Source: Lysobacter sp. ISL-50 (GTDB taxonomy: Bacteria > Pseudomonadota > Gammaproteobacteria > Xanthomonadales > Xanthomonadaceae). From it: a DNA stretch of 64,000 bases. The translations under genes were made by a program, and so were the position numbers. Below are positions 42,719 through 51,203 of this stretch, piece by piece; positions within the stretch are counted from its first letter, which is position 1, and every line of letters begins with the position of its first letter. Below the pieces are notes generated by a model, which saw only the letters and a list, made by a program, of their open reading frames with translations, did no database searches and had not been told where the DNA came from. The stretch covers positions 1 to 64,000 of the forward strand of contig NZ_JAGGRI010000025.1 in assembly GCF_018612875.1 (NCBI RefSeq), in the 5' to 3' direction.

Positions 42719-44554
42719 ATGATTTCGAACCGTTCCTTGTCCGTGCGCGCGCCCCTGGCCGCGTTGACCGCCGCGCTGTCGATCGGCCTGAGCCTGGCGC
42801 CGGCGTTCGCCGCCGAACCGGCCGCTGCCGCCGCCACCCGCGCCGCGACCAACGCGACCGGTGAGCGCTTCAAGGCGCTGTACACCCGCGAATGGAAGTG
42901 GCGCCAGGCGCAGTTCGCCGGCGGCGACGATGAAGACGTGCAGGGCCAGCCCGCCGCGCATCTGCCGCGGGTCGATCCGGCCAGTCAGGCCGCGCGCGAG
43001 CGTTACTGGACGCAGGTGACGACCGAGCTTGCGGCGATCGACAAGTCGCAGCTCAGCGGCGAAGACCCGGTCAACTACGAAGTCTTCCGCCAGCAGATCC
43101 AGAGCCTGCTGGCCAATCAGCGCGTGCGCCAGTGGGAGATGCCGTTCAACAGCGACAGCGCGTTCTGGACCAACCTGGGCTTCACCGCGCGCCGGCCGAT
43201 CCGCGATGTCGTCGGCTATCAGCGCTATCTCGGCCAGCTGCGCGATATTCCGCGGTACTTCGACGAGCAGATCGGCAACATGCGCGCCGGCCTCAAGCGC
43301 GGTTTCAGCGTGCCGCAGGTGACGCTGACCGGGCGCGACGTGTCGATCCAGGAAGTCGCCGACGCCAAGCTCGAAGACAATCTGCTGTACACGCCGTTCA
43401 AGCAGATGCCGGCGAACATTCCCGCCGCCGAGCAGACGCGCCTGCGCGCCGAGGCGGCCAAGGCCATCGACGAATCGGTGCTGCCGGCGTATCGCAAGCT
43501 GTTGGCGTTCATGCGCAACGAATACATGAAACAGGCCCGCACCACCTTGGCGGCCGAATCCATGCCCGGCGGCGAAGCGCTGTACCAGGCGAAGATCCGC
43601 GAATTCACCACGCTGGACCTGACCCCGGCGCAGATTCATCAGATCGGCGTGGAGGAAGTGGCCAAGATCCGCGCGCAGATGGACGAGACCATCGTCAAGA
43701 CCGGATTCAAGGGCAGCTTCCCCGAATTCCTGCACTACCTGCGCACCGATCCGAAGTTCTATCCCAAGACCGCGGACGAACTGATGATGCGCGCGTCGTG
43801 GCTGGCCAAGCGCGTGGACGGCGAGATCGGCAACTACATCGGCCTGCTGCCGCGCCAGCGTTTCGCGATCCGTCCGGTGCCGCCGGATCTGGCGCCGTTC
43901 TACACCGCCGGCCGCGGCGGCCGCGATGTGTATCTGCTCAATACCTACGATCTGCCTTCGCGTCCGTTGTTCAATCTGCCGGCGCTGACCTTGCACGAAT
44001 CCTCGCCCGGCCATTCGCTGCAGGGTTCGCTCGCGGCCGAGCAGGAGGGGCTGCCGGATTTCCGTCGTTACACCTATATCTCGGCGTATGGCGAAGGTTG
44101 GGCCTTGTACTCGGAGAAGCTCGGCATCGAGATGGGGATGTACGACACGCCCTACGACTACTTCGGCTATCTGACCTATCAGATGTGGCGCGCGAGCCGG
44201 TTGGTCGTGGATACCGGCATCCATCACCTGGGCTGGACGCGCGAGCAGGCGCAGGCGTTTTTGCACGACAACACGGCGTTGAGCGATCACGAGATCGAAA
44301 CCGAAGTCGATCGCTACATCGGCTGGCCGGGGCAGGCGTTGTCGTATTACCTGGGCGAGATGAGCATCGTGCGTTCGCGCGCGAAGGCCGAGCAGGCGCT
44401 GGGAGAGGATTTCGACATCCGCGCTTTCCACGACGCGATCCTGGCGCTGGGCTCGGTGCCGCTGCCGGTGCTGGAGCAGCGGGTGGATCGGTTTATCGAG
44501 GAGAGTCGGGGTAAGGCGGCGGAGAAGAAGGCCAAGGCTAAGGCTAAGTCTTAG
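42719..44554 (+). CDS. Exported DUF885 metallopeptidase-like protein
   Basis: 611 residues. A Sec signal (APLAALTAALSIGLSLAPAF, residues about 11-30) is followed by a DUF885 domain. The zinc motif HESSPGH is at residues 426-432 and a glutamate-bearing segment (ISAYGEGWALYSEKLG) follows at about 449-464, the arrangement of M3/M2-like gluzincins. Its closing IIVRSRAKAEQALGEDFDIR-type text is typical of the family; the last dozen residues are Lys/Ala repeats. Members are periplasmic or secreted peptidases of unclear substrate, common in several copies in xanthomonads. It stands alone, convergent with the next gene. Confidence 0.88.
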   Translation: MISNRSLSVRAPLAALTAALSIGLSLAPAFAAEPAAAAATRAATNATGERFKALYTREWKWRQAQFAGGDDEDVQGQPAAHLPRVDPASQAARERYWTQVTTELAAIDKSQLSGEDPVNYEVFRQQIQSLLANQRVRQWEMPFNSDSAFWTNLGFTARRPIRDVVGYQRYLGQLRDIPRYFDEQIGNMRAGLKRGFSVPQVTLTGRDVSIQEVADAKLEDNLLYTPFKQMPANIPAAEQTRLRAEAAKAIDESVLPAYRKLLAFMRNEYMKQARTTLAAESMPGGEALYQAKIREFTTLDLTPAQIHQIGVEEVAKIRAQMDETIVKTGFKGSFPEFLHYLRTDPKFYPKTADELMMRASWLAKRVDGEIGNYIGLLPRQRFAIRPVPPDLAPFYTAGRGGRDVYLLNTYDLPSRPLFNLPALTLHESSPGHSLQGSLAAEQEGLPDFRRYTYISAYGEGWALYSEKLGIEMGMYDTPYDYFGYLTYQMWRASRLVVDTGIHHLGWTREQAQAFLHDNTALSDHEIETEVDRYIGWPGQALSYYLGEMSIVRSRAKAEQALGEDFDIRAFHDAILALGSVPLPVLEQRVDRFIEESRGKAAEKKAKAKAKS

Positions 44555-44582
44555 GGGACTGCTTGGTTGGGTGAAGCAAAAG

Positions 44583-44691
44583 CGAATCCCCCCTGGCCCC
44601 CCTTTTTCAAAGGGGGGAACCCGTCTTGGGGTTTCTGCCTTTGCCGTTGCCGTTCCCCCCTTTGAAAAAGGGGGGCAGGGGGGATTTGCCT
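44583..44691. repeat. Second paired palindrome element, CCCCCCTTTTTCAAAGGGGGG type
   Basis: Same structure as 34009-34115: CCCCCCTTTTTCAAAGGGGGG, about 40 unrelated bases rich in TTGCCG, then the facing unit, bounded by GAATCCCCCCTGG and its complement GGGGGGATTTGCC. It separates the convergent genes at 42719-44554 and 44692-45435; the L,D-transpeptidase stop codon lies immediately at its edge. Confidence 0.9.
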
Positions 44692-45435
44692 TTAGCGAGC
44701 ACTCTCAGGCGCAGGCAACCCCCACTCGCGCCAGACCCGCGCGTACTGCGCCCGCGGCAACAGCACGAACACCGGCCGCGCCTGCGGCCGCAGCCACGCC
44801 AGCAGCTCGGTCATCGCGGCATCGTCCATCGCCGTGCAGCCCGCGGTGGTTTCCCCGGGCGCCTTCCACAGATGGGCGAAGATGCAACTGCCCGCGCCGG
44901 CAAGACGGCCCGGGTTGTGTTCGATCACGAAGCCCTGGCGATAACGCTGATCGCCGCCGGCATGCAGATCGCGACGCATCGGTTCGGTCGTGCCCTTCAC
45001 CGCTTCGGGATCGGCCTTGCGGGCATCGACGATCTGGTTGTACAGCGGCGAATCGCTGACGTCGATGCAGTAGTCCGAGGCCGTCATCGCCGCATAGGGC
45101 AGGGCGGTGCTGGCGCGTTGCGCGTAACCGAAGGCGGTGCCGATGCCGAACATGCCCGCCGGCGCGCGACCGTCGCCTTCGCGCTTGACCGGGCCGCCGT
45201 CGTCGGGCGCCGCGCGCAGGCCGCGGCCCCAGGCCGAGCCGTTGCGGCCGATGGTGACCTGCGCCGGATCGCCGACCGCCAGCCAGCGATGGCCGTCGAA
45301 CAGGTAACGCCGCAGTTGGCCCTGGGTCGCGTTCCAATCGGCGGTGGTGACCAGCACCAACTGCAGCTGGGTGGTGCCGTCGCCGGCGCGGTCGGCGCGG
45401 GTGCTGGCGCAGCCGGTCAGAGTGATGGCGATCAT
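44692..45435 (-). CDS. L,D-transpeptidase-like lipoprotein, start uncertain
   Basis: 247 residues if the ATG at 45435 is used, but this leaves only MIAITLTGC before the lipobox cysteine, too short for a lipoprotein signal. In-frame codons continue upstream through KIAAWLRCAAFT, giving a proper n-region and core; the nearest start codon is a GTG inside a REP repeat at about 45503. The YkuD-type domain is at about 25-235 with the active-site pair His188 (CIFAHLW) and Cys200 (TTAGCTAMDD). Such enzymes form or edit peptidoglycan 3-3 links or anchor proteins to murein. Next to murein-peptide genes, a cell-wall role is likely. Confidence 0.83.
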   Translation of the reverse strand: MIAITLTGCASTRADRAGDGTTQLQLVLVTTADWNATQGQLRRYLFDGHRWLAVGDPAQVTIGRNGSAWGRGLRAAPDDGGPVKREGDGRAPAGMFGIGTAFGYAQRASTALPYAAMTASDYCIDVSDSPLYNQIVDARKADPEAVKGTTEPMRRDLHAGGDQRYRQGFVIEHNPGRLAGAGSCIFAHLWKAPGETTAGCTAMDDAAMTELLAWLRPQARPVFVLLPRAQYARVWREWGLPAPESAR

Positions 45436-45477
45436 GGTGAAGGCCGCGCAACGAAGCCATGCCGCGATCTTGGCGGA

Positions 45478-45603
45478 GAGCGTCGGGGCTGAAGCCCCTC
45501 CCACAACAGATTTCGCCCGGCGCGGCCAACGGGCCGCTCCACCAGCACAGGCCGCAGCGCCGATGTCTTTTGTGGGAGGGGCTTCAGCCCCGACGCTTTC
45601 CGC
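45478..45603. repeat. Facing pair of GGGGCTTCAGCCCC repeats
   Basis: AGCGTCGGGGCTGAAGCCCC with CTCCCACAA (45479-45508) faces TTTTGTGGGAGGGGCTTCAG with CCCCGACGCTTT (45570-45601). The copy next to the L,D-transpeptidase gene lies in the frame that leads into its signal peptide. Confidence 0.9.
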
Positions 45604-45683
45604 CCAGACCGCATCGCTCCCACATCCCACCGCATACTGCCCACCCATATGCATCCCTCGCTGTCCATCCGATCCGCCGGGGC

Positions 45684-46532
45684 TCAAGTATCGAGCATGT
45701 CCTGGATGCGTTCGGCATTGCTGTCGAGCTGGCTGAGCCGGCCCTGGCCGCGTTCGCACAGCAGAATGAAGATCAGGTCCAGCAGATGCTGCAGCGCCGA
45801 CTGGTACAGCAGCGGCTCGACGTGCGCGCGCTCGTCGTGCGCCGACACCAGCAGCGAGAAATCCGCGTGCGCGCGCAGCGGATTGGGCGTGTGGCGGGTG
45901 ACCGAGACCACCTTGCCGCCGGTTTCGCGGAAGGTCCGCGCCAGATGGCACAGCGCGGTCTGCTTGCCCTGTTCGGAAAACACCAGCAGCACGTCGTCCT
46001 GGGTCGCGGTGGCGGTGCTCGCGGCCATCAGCACCGGGTCGAAGTGGTGGACGCTCAGGATGCCGATCATCGCCAGCTTCATCGCCAGCGCGCGCGCCGG
46101 AATGCCGTCCTCGCCCAGGCCGATGATGAAGACCCGGCGCGCGCCCTGGATGCGCTCGGCGATCGCGTCGATGCGATCGCGCGGGTTGATCAGCCGGGTT
46201 TCTTCCTCGGCGCGGGCCTTGCCGTGCCACAGGCGGTCGGCCAGGGCGGCGTGCGGATCGGTCGGCGCGGCCACCGCGGCGGCGCCGTCGTCGTGGCCGT
46301 CGCCGCGCGCGACCGCCTCGCCGATCGAATACTTGAGGTCCGGATAGCCCTTGAAGCCGAGCTTCTGGCTGAACTTGACCACGCTGGACTGGCTGATCCC
46401 CAGCGCGTTGGCCAACTGCTGCGAGGAGTAGTCGCGCAGCAGGTGCGCGTTCTCCAGCAGATAGTCGGCGATGCGGCGTTCGATCGCCGACATCTGGTCG
46501 CGTTCGGAGCGGATCTTGAGCAGTGGCGACAT
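45684..46532 (-). CDS. RpiR-family regulator, MurR-like
   Basis: 282 residues from the ATG at 46532; a GTG eight codons earlier is the other choice. HTH_6 domain at about 1-75 (helix-turn-helix QQLANALGISQSSVVKFSQK near 35-54, then LGFKGYPDLKYSIGEAVARG) and a SIS domain at about 120-255 (VFIIGLGEDGIPARALAMK and LLVFSEQGKQTALCHLARTF). SIS-domain regulators of this type sense amino-sugar phosphates; MurR senses N-acetylmuramic acid 6-phosphate. It follows the dipeptide epimerase by 68 bases in the same direction, so a link to murein recycling is reasonable but inferred. Confidence 0.88.
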   Translation of the reverse strand: MSPLLKIRSERDQMSAIERRIADYLLENAHLLRDYSSQQLANALGISQSSVVKFSQKLGFKGYPDLKYSIGEAVARGDGHDDGAAAVAAPTDPHAALADRLWHGKARAEEETRLINPRDRIDAIAERIQGARRVFIIGLGEDGIPARALAMKLAMIGILSVHHFDPVLMAASTATATQDDVLLVFSEQGKQTALCHLARTFRETGGKVVSVTRHTPNPLRAHADFSLLVSAHDERAHVEPLLYQSALQHLLDLIFILLCERGQGRLSQLDSNAERIQDMLDT

Positions 46533-46600
46533 CGGCAGGGGTCCAATCCCGGGCACGGCGGATGACTACAGCGTAGCCGGCTTCGCGGCCGGCCGCGCGC

Positions 46601-47698
46601 TCAGGCGTGCAACGGCTCCAGGCCGCGGATTTCGCGGATGCCCAGGCCCGGGGCGTCGGTCACGGTGATCTCGGACTCGTTGAAGATCACCCCGCCATCG
46701 ACCGGATTGAACGCGCACAGCGAGGGCCCGTCCAGATCGACCTTGGTGATGACGTTGGACTTGGCCACCGCCAGGTGCACCGCGGCGGCGACCGAGATGG
46801 AGGTCTCGATCATGCAGCCGATCATGCACTCGACCCCGTACATGGCGCAGATGTCCGCGATCTGGATGGCCTTGGACAGCCCGCCGGTCTTCATCAGCTT
46901 GATGTTGATGATGTCGGCCGCGCGCATGCGGATCAGGTCGATGACCTCGGCCGGGCCGAACACGCTTTCGTCGGCCATGATCGGGGTGTGGACGCGGTCG
47001 GTGACGTACTTCATGCCGTCCAGGTCCTGCGCCTTCACCGGTTGCTCGACCAGCTCCAGGCGCACGCCGGCGTCTTCCAGGGTTTGCAGCGCGTACACCG
47101 CCTGCTTGGCGGTCCAGCCCTGGTTGGCGTCCAGGCGCAGCAGCGCGCGGCCTTCGACCGCGGCATAGATGGCCTTGACCCGCTCGATGTCCACGCCGAT
47201 GTCCTTGCCGACCTTGATCTTCAGCGATTCGAAGCCGCGATCGACCGCGGCGATCGAGTCGGCGACCATTTTCTCGATGTAGTCCACGCTGATGGTGAGG
47301 TCGGTGGTGATGACCGGATCGCCGCCGCCGAGCATCTTGTACAGCGGCGCGCCGTAGAGCTGGCCCCACAGGTCGTAGACCGCGATCTCGACCGCGGCCT
47401 TGGCGCTGGAGTTCTTCTCGATCGCGCCCTGGATCAGGCCGGTGATGCGGTTGAGGTTGGCGATCTCCTGGCCGATCAGGCGCGGCGAGATGAACTTGCG
47501 GATCGCCTCGACGATCGAGCCGTGGGTGTCGCCGGTGATCACCGCGGTCGCCGGCGCCTCGCCGTAGCCGATGTGGCCGGTGTCGGTGTGGACGGTGACG
47601 ACGATGTCCTCGACCGTATCGACGGTGCGCAGCGCGGTCTTGAATGGGGTCTTGAGCGGTACCCGCAGCATGCCGAATCGGATGTCGGTGATCTTCAT
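46601..47698 (-). CDS. Dipeptide epimerase (enolase superfamily)
   Basis: 365 residues. A mandelate-racemase/muconate-lactonizing enzyme fold with an N-terminal capping domain (1-125). Catalytic features: the KxK motif SLKIKVGKD (near 160), metal ligands in RLDANQGWT, VEQPVKA and MADESVF, and the second catalytic lysine in INIKLMKTGGLS (near 265). The pattern fits L-Ala-D/L-Glu epimerases that act on murein tripeptide fragments, though specificity loops vary in this family. Other dipeptides are possible. Neighbours with NlpC/P60, VanX-like and L,D-transpeptidase functions support peptidoglycan peptide use. Confidence 0.88.
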   Translation of the reverse strand: MKITDIRFGMLRVPLKTPFKTALRTVDTVEDIVVTVHTDTGHIGYGEAPATAVITGDTHGSIVEAIRKFISPRLIGQEIANLNRITGLIQGAIEKNSSAKAAVEIAVYDLWGQLYGAPLYKMLGGGDPVITTDLTISVDYIEKMVADSIAAVDRGFESLKIKVGKDIGVDIERVKAIYAAVEGRALLRLDANQGWTAKQAVYALQTLEDAGVRLELVEQPVKAQDLDGMKYVTDRVHTPIMADESVFGPAEVIDLIRMRAADIINIKLMKTGGLSKAIQIADICAMYGVECMIGCMIETSISVAAAVHLAVAKSNVITKVDLDGPSLCAFNPVDGGVIFNESEITVTDAPGLGIREIRGLEPLHA

Positions 47699-47796
47699 GT
47701 GGTCGTTGGCTTGGCTTGTTTCGTCGTGGTTCGAGGATGGGAGTGCGCGGCGCGGGCTAAGTTCAATCAGCCCGATGAGGCGAAAGCGGCGAAGTC

Positions 47797-47886
47797 TTTT
47801 GTGGGAGGGCCTTCAGGCCCGATGCTTTTGTTTCCGATCGCGGCGACCGGAAACAAAAGCATCGGGCCTGAAGGCCCTCCCACAAC
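47797..47886. repeat. Facing pair of GGGCCTTCAGGCCC repeats
   Basis: TTTTGTGGGAGGGCCTTCAG and its complement face each other across about 30 bases; the inner flanks (GATGCTTTTGTTTCC and complement) also pair. It is the GGCCTTCAGGCC variant of the GGGGCTTCAGCCCC family seen elsewhere in the window. Confidence 0.9.
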
Positions 47887-47906
47887 AGACCTCATGCAGT
47901 CTCGCC

Positions 47907-49385
47907 TCATGGACGTATACGTTGAATGCTGGTGATCCGGTCCACCGTCGGCTGTTCGCGGTTGAACAGCAGCGGCACCAGCGGCGTCACCGAGACCCCG
48001 TTGAGGTGAACGCGGGTGAGATCGCCGGTGCGGTCGCGGAAGGTGATGCCGGTGGTGTCGTGGATCACATACGGCCAGCCGTCCTCATGCCCGACCACCA
48101 TCATCACGTGGCCGGGGATGTAGATCAGGTCGCCGACTTCCAGACTCTTGACGATCTTCAGCCGTTCTTCGTGGCTCAGGCTTTCGGCCAGATCGATGCG
48201 GTTGTAGGCCGGGCTGACCGCCTGGTCGCGGGTGTTGCGCGGCAGTTGCACGCCGAAGCTGCGGTAGATTTCCGAGACGAAGCCGCTGCAATCGCGGGTG
48301 TTGTACGAGTGGCCCCAGCCGTAGCGCTCGCCGAAGAACTTGAAGCCCTGGCGCACCAGGTTGGCCTGCGTCAGCGGCAGATAATCCGCGCTGGTATCCG
48401 CGTTGCGCGGCAATAGCGCAGGCGAAAACTGCAAGCGGCCTTTATCGTCGCGATACGGCAGTTCGATCACATGCGAAGCATAGTGATGCTGGCCGTTGAC
48501 CGGCTTGTCGCTGGGCCAGTCCGCCAGCAGCGGCACGCGCACGCCCATCTCCAGTTGCACGTCCGACACGCCGGCCTGCTCGGGCGTGTGCACGGTGCGC
48601 GCGCTGGCGCCGGTCACCACCAGGTACGGCGTCTTGCGGGTGTAGGCGAAGATCGGCGCCTTGGCGCCTTCGGCGATGCGGTCTTTCTCGACCCAGGCCG
48701 CGTACAGCGGGCTGACCACGAACCAGTACTTGCCGTCGCGGCTTTCATGCGCGATCGCCACCGGCGTGCCCGGGAACAGCGCGCTTTCCTGATAACGGTC
48801 GATGTCGGTGTCGCCGCGCGAGTTGAACACACGCAGGCGGGTCGGGAAGGTGCGCAGATCGGCGCGGCGTACGACCATGCCGTAGCGGGTGTCCTGGCGC
48901 GCCGGGATGTTGTCCAGCGCGAGGTCTGCGCTCAGCCCGGTGAGCGTCGCCGCGGCGATTTCCTCGCCGCGTTCGTCGTACAGGGTTTCCTCGCGCGGCT
49001 GCGACATCGCTTCGATCCAGCCGCGCACCTGCGCCTGGGTGAGCTGCGCCGGCAGGTGTTCGATGTCGTGCACCGATGCGTCGAGTTCGTGCAGGCGCCG
49101 GTTCTGCGCCGCGATCGCCTTCGCATCCAGAATCGTCGCGTCGGGCCTGGCCTGCTGGCGGACCCAGTAGTCGGCGTTCAATTGCCCCTCCTCGATGCCA
49201 ACCACGCCGGTTGACGGTGTACCCGGACGCGCGGCGTCGGCGCTACGCGCCGCTGCCGGCGTCGAACACGCCAAGGCGACGGCGAATAAGCATGTTGCGA
49301 TGCAGCGCGCCGACGCGGCGACGGGCGCGCCGCGAAGGCGGGCGCGAGGGGCTGCTGCGCGGTGGCGGCGGTTAGCGGTTCGCAT
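47907..49385 (-). CDS. Exported SH3/NlpC-P60 endopeptidase
   Basis: 492 residues from the ATG at 49385; a longer reading to 49502 only adds unconserved Arg-rich sequence. A signal peptide lies at about 24-47 (CIATCLFAVALACSTPAAAR). Next come an N-terminal segment seen in cell-wall NlpC/P60 proteins (about 65-160), one or two SH3b domains (about 160-260) and the C-terminal papain-like domain with Cys366 (NTRDCSGFVSEIY) and His426 (YIPGHVMMV). It should cut the gamma-D-Glu to diamino-acid bond of murein peptides, like YkfC. The product is the L-Ala-D-Glu dipeptide that the epimerase downstream would use. Confidence 0.9.
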   Translation of the reverse strand: MRTANRRHRAAAPRARLRGAPVAASARCIATCLFAVALACSTPAAARSADAARPGTPSTGVVGIEEGQLNADYWVRQQARPDATILDAKAIAAQNRRLHELDASVHDIEHLPAQLTQAQVRGWIEAMSQPREETLYDERGEEIAAATLTGLSADLALDNIPARQDTRYGMVVRRADLRTFPTRLRVFNSRGDTDIDRYQESALFPGTPVAIAHESRDGKYWFVVSPLYAAWVEKDRIAEGAKAPIFAYTRKTPYLVVTGASARTVHTPEQAGVSDVQLEMGVRVPLLADWPSDKPVNGQHHYASHVIELPYRDDKGRLQFSPALLPRNADTSADYLPLTQANLVRQGFKFFGERYGWGHSYNTRDCSGFVSEIYRSFGVQLPRNTRDQAVSPAYNRIDLAESLSHEERLKIVKSLEVGDLIYIPGHVMMVVGHEDGWPYVIHDTTGITFRDRTGDLTRVHLNGVSVTPLVPLLFNREQPTVDRITSIQRIRP

Positions 49386-49535
49386 CGCATCTTGCTCCGG
49401 CACGCGCGCGGTTCGGCCGCGCGAGGTCACAGGCCCGATGCCGGTCGTCCGGCACCGACCCGGCCACGCCGCGGCGCCGTCGGGTCGAACCGCAGAATAC
49501 ATACTTCCTTGAGAAAATAGATAGAGAATAATTTA

Positions 49536-49564
49536 TTGACCGGGTACTCCGCTCATGTTACACA
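49536..49564 (+). promoter_or_regulatory. Possible sigma-70 promoter for the transglutaminase-like gene
   Basis: TTGACC, 17 bases, TACACA, in an otherwise AT-rich gap between divergent genes (49386-49601). Transcription would start near 49571, about 30 bases before the ATG. Match to consensus is moderate. Confidence 0.4.
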
Positions 49565-49601
49565 GCCATGAACCGATGGCCCCGCGTGGGTGACACCAGG
49601 T

Positions 49602-51158
49602 ATGGATCCCGTGACTGACCTGCTGTTTATCGCTCCCCGCGCGAGGGCCATCGTCTCCTGCGCGGCGCGCTGGCGAGTGCGTGCGCTGGCGTTGGGGATG
49701 ATGTTCTCGATGCCGGCGCTGATGCTGGGCGTCAACGTATCGATGGGCCCGGCTTATGCGCAGGCCCAGCAGCGCACGCGCGAAGCCGGCGAACATCTGG
49801 CCGCGGTCGTGGCGATGATCGACAGCGGCCGTTTCAAGCAGGCGCAGGCGCGCATCGCGCAAGCCTTGGCGCAGCCGGAATTGAGCGAGAGCCAACGCCG
49901 CGATCTGCAGTTCCAGAGCGAACGCATGCGCCGCATCGGCCTGGACTTCACCCTCGACCGCGCCCAGGCCCAGGCCAAGCTGCGCGTGCAGATTCCGGAT
50001 CTGCGCGAGGACGAATTCGACGACTGGGACCGGCGCGGCCTGCTCGAATCGATGACCATCGACGGCGACAAGCGCTATTTCCAGCGCGCGCCGTCGAATC
50101 TGTTCCGGCTCGACGCCGCCGCGCTCAAGCGCCGCCGCGCCGACGCCAAGCCGCTCAGCCAAGGGCCGATGGAGCGCTTCAACGCCCATCACGCGCAAGT
50201 GCGCGACGCCGCGCTCGCGAGCGGCTACGGCGCGCCGCGGCGCGTGCGCATCACCCAGTCGCTGACCGTCGACGCCGACGCGGTGCCGGCCGGCAAGACC
50301 TTGCGCGCGTGGCTGCCGTATCCGCGCGAACTGCCGCATCAGCAGGAAGGCATTCGTTTCATCGCCAGCACCCCGGCGGCCCATCGCATCGCGCCGGCAT
50401 CGGCGATGCAGCGCACGGTCTACTTCGAGCGCAGCGCGAAAGCCGGACAGGCGACAAAATTCGAAGTGAGCTATGAGCTGACCGTGTTCGGCCAGTACCG
50501 CAGCATCGATCCGGACAAGGTAGTGGCCGCGCCGGCCGACAGCGAAACCCGGCCCTACCTGGGCGAACGCCCGCCGCACATCGTCTACACCGACGCCCTG
50601 CGCAAGTTCTCGCGCGCGGTGGTGGGCGATGAAACCAATCCGTACCGCATCGCGAAGAAGCTTTACGCCGCGGTCGATCGCATCCCCTGGGCCGGCGCGC
50701 GCGAGTACTCGACGATCACGAACATCTCCGACTACGCCCTGCACGCCGGCCACGCCGACTGCGGCCAGCAGACCTTGCTGTTGATGACGCTGCTGCGCCT
50801 CAACGGCATTCCGGCGCGCTGGCAGTCGGGCTGGGTCTACGGCGACGACGGCTACACCAACATGCACGACTGGGCCTGGATGTATCTGGCCCCCTACGGC
50901 TGGATGCCGGTCGATGTCACCAGCGGGCGCCTGGATTCGCCCGATCCGCAACTGGCCGATTTCTATTTCAGCGGCCTGGACGCTTATCGCATCGCGTACA
51001 ACGACGACTACGGCCGCGACTTCGTCCCGGCCAAGCGTTTCGATCGCTCCGAGACCGTGGATTCGCAACGCGGCGAGGTCGAGTGGGAAGGGGGAAATCT
51101 CTACTTCGACCAATGGGACTACCACTACAGCGCGCAGGTGCAGGCGGCGAAGCAGTAA
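49602..51158 (+). CDS. Exported transglutaminase-like protein
   Basis: 518 residues from the ATG at 49602 (another ATG lies four codons earlier). A long hydrophobic start (VRALALGMMFSMPALMLGVN, ending MGPAYAQAQ) is the signal. A helical region (about 55-110) resembles a tetratricopeptide-like repeat; the transglutaminase core has the triad Cys387 (GHADCGQQTLL), His422 (TNMHDWAWMYL) and Asp438 (MPVDVTSG). Such bacterial enzymes are usually peptidases or amidases acting on peptides rather than cross-linkers. It is 45 bases ahead of a TonB receptor and divergent from the NlpC/P60 gene, suggesting work on peptides later taken up by that receptor. Confidence 0.87.
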   Translation: MDPVTDLLFIAPRARAIVSCAARWRVRALALGMMFSMPALMLGVNVSMGPAYAQAQQRTREAGEHLAAVVAMIDSGRFKQAQARIAQALAQPELSESQRRDLQFQSERMRRIGLDFTLDRAQAQAKLRVQIPDLREDEFDDWDRRGLLESMTIDGDKRYFQRAPSNLFRLDAAALKRRRADAKPLSQGPMERFNAHHAQVRDAALASGYGAPRRVRITQSLTVDADAVPAGKTLRAWLPYPRELPHQQEGIRFIASTPAAHRIAPASAMQRTVYFERSAKAGQATKFEVSYELTVFGQYRSIDPDKVVAAPADSETRPYLGERPPHIVYTDALRKFSRAVVGDETNPYRIAKKLYAAVDRIPWAGAREYSTITNISDYALHAGHADCGQQTLLLMTLLRLNGIPARWQSGWVYGDDGYTNMHDWAWMYLAPYGWMPVDVTSGRLDSPDPQLADFYFSGLDAYRIAYNDDYGRDFVPAKRFDRSETVDSQRGEVEWEGGNLYFDQWDYHYSAQVQAAKQ

Positions 51159-51203
51159 GCGCGCGCGACACCGCTCAACACTACTTTGGGGAGGATGTGC
51201 GGC

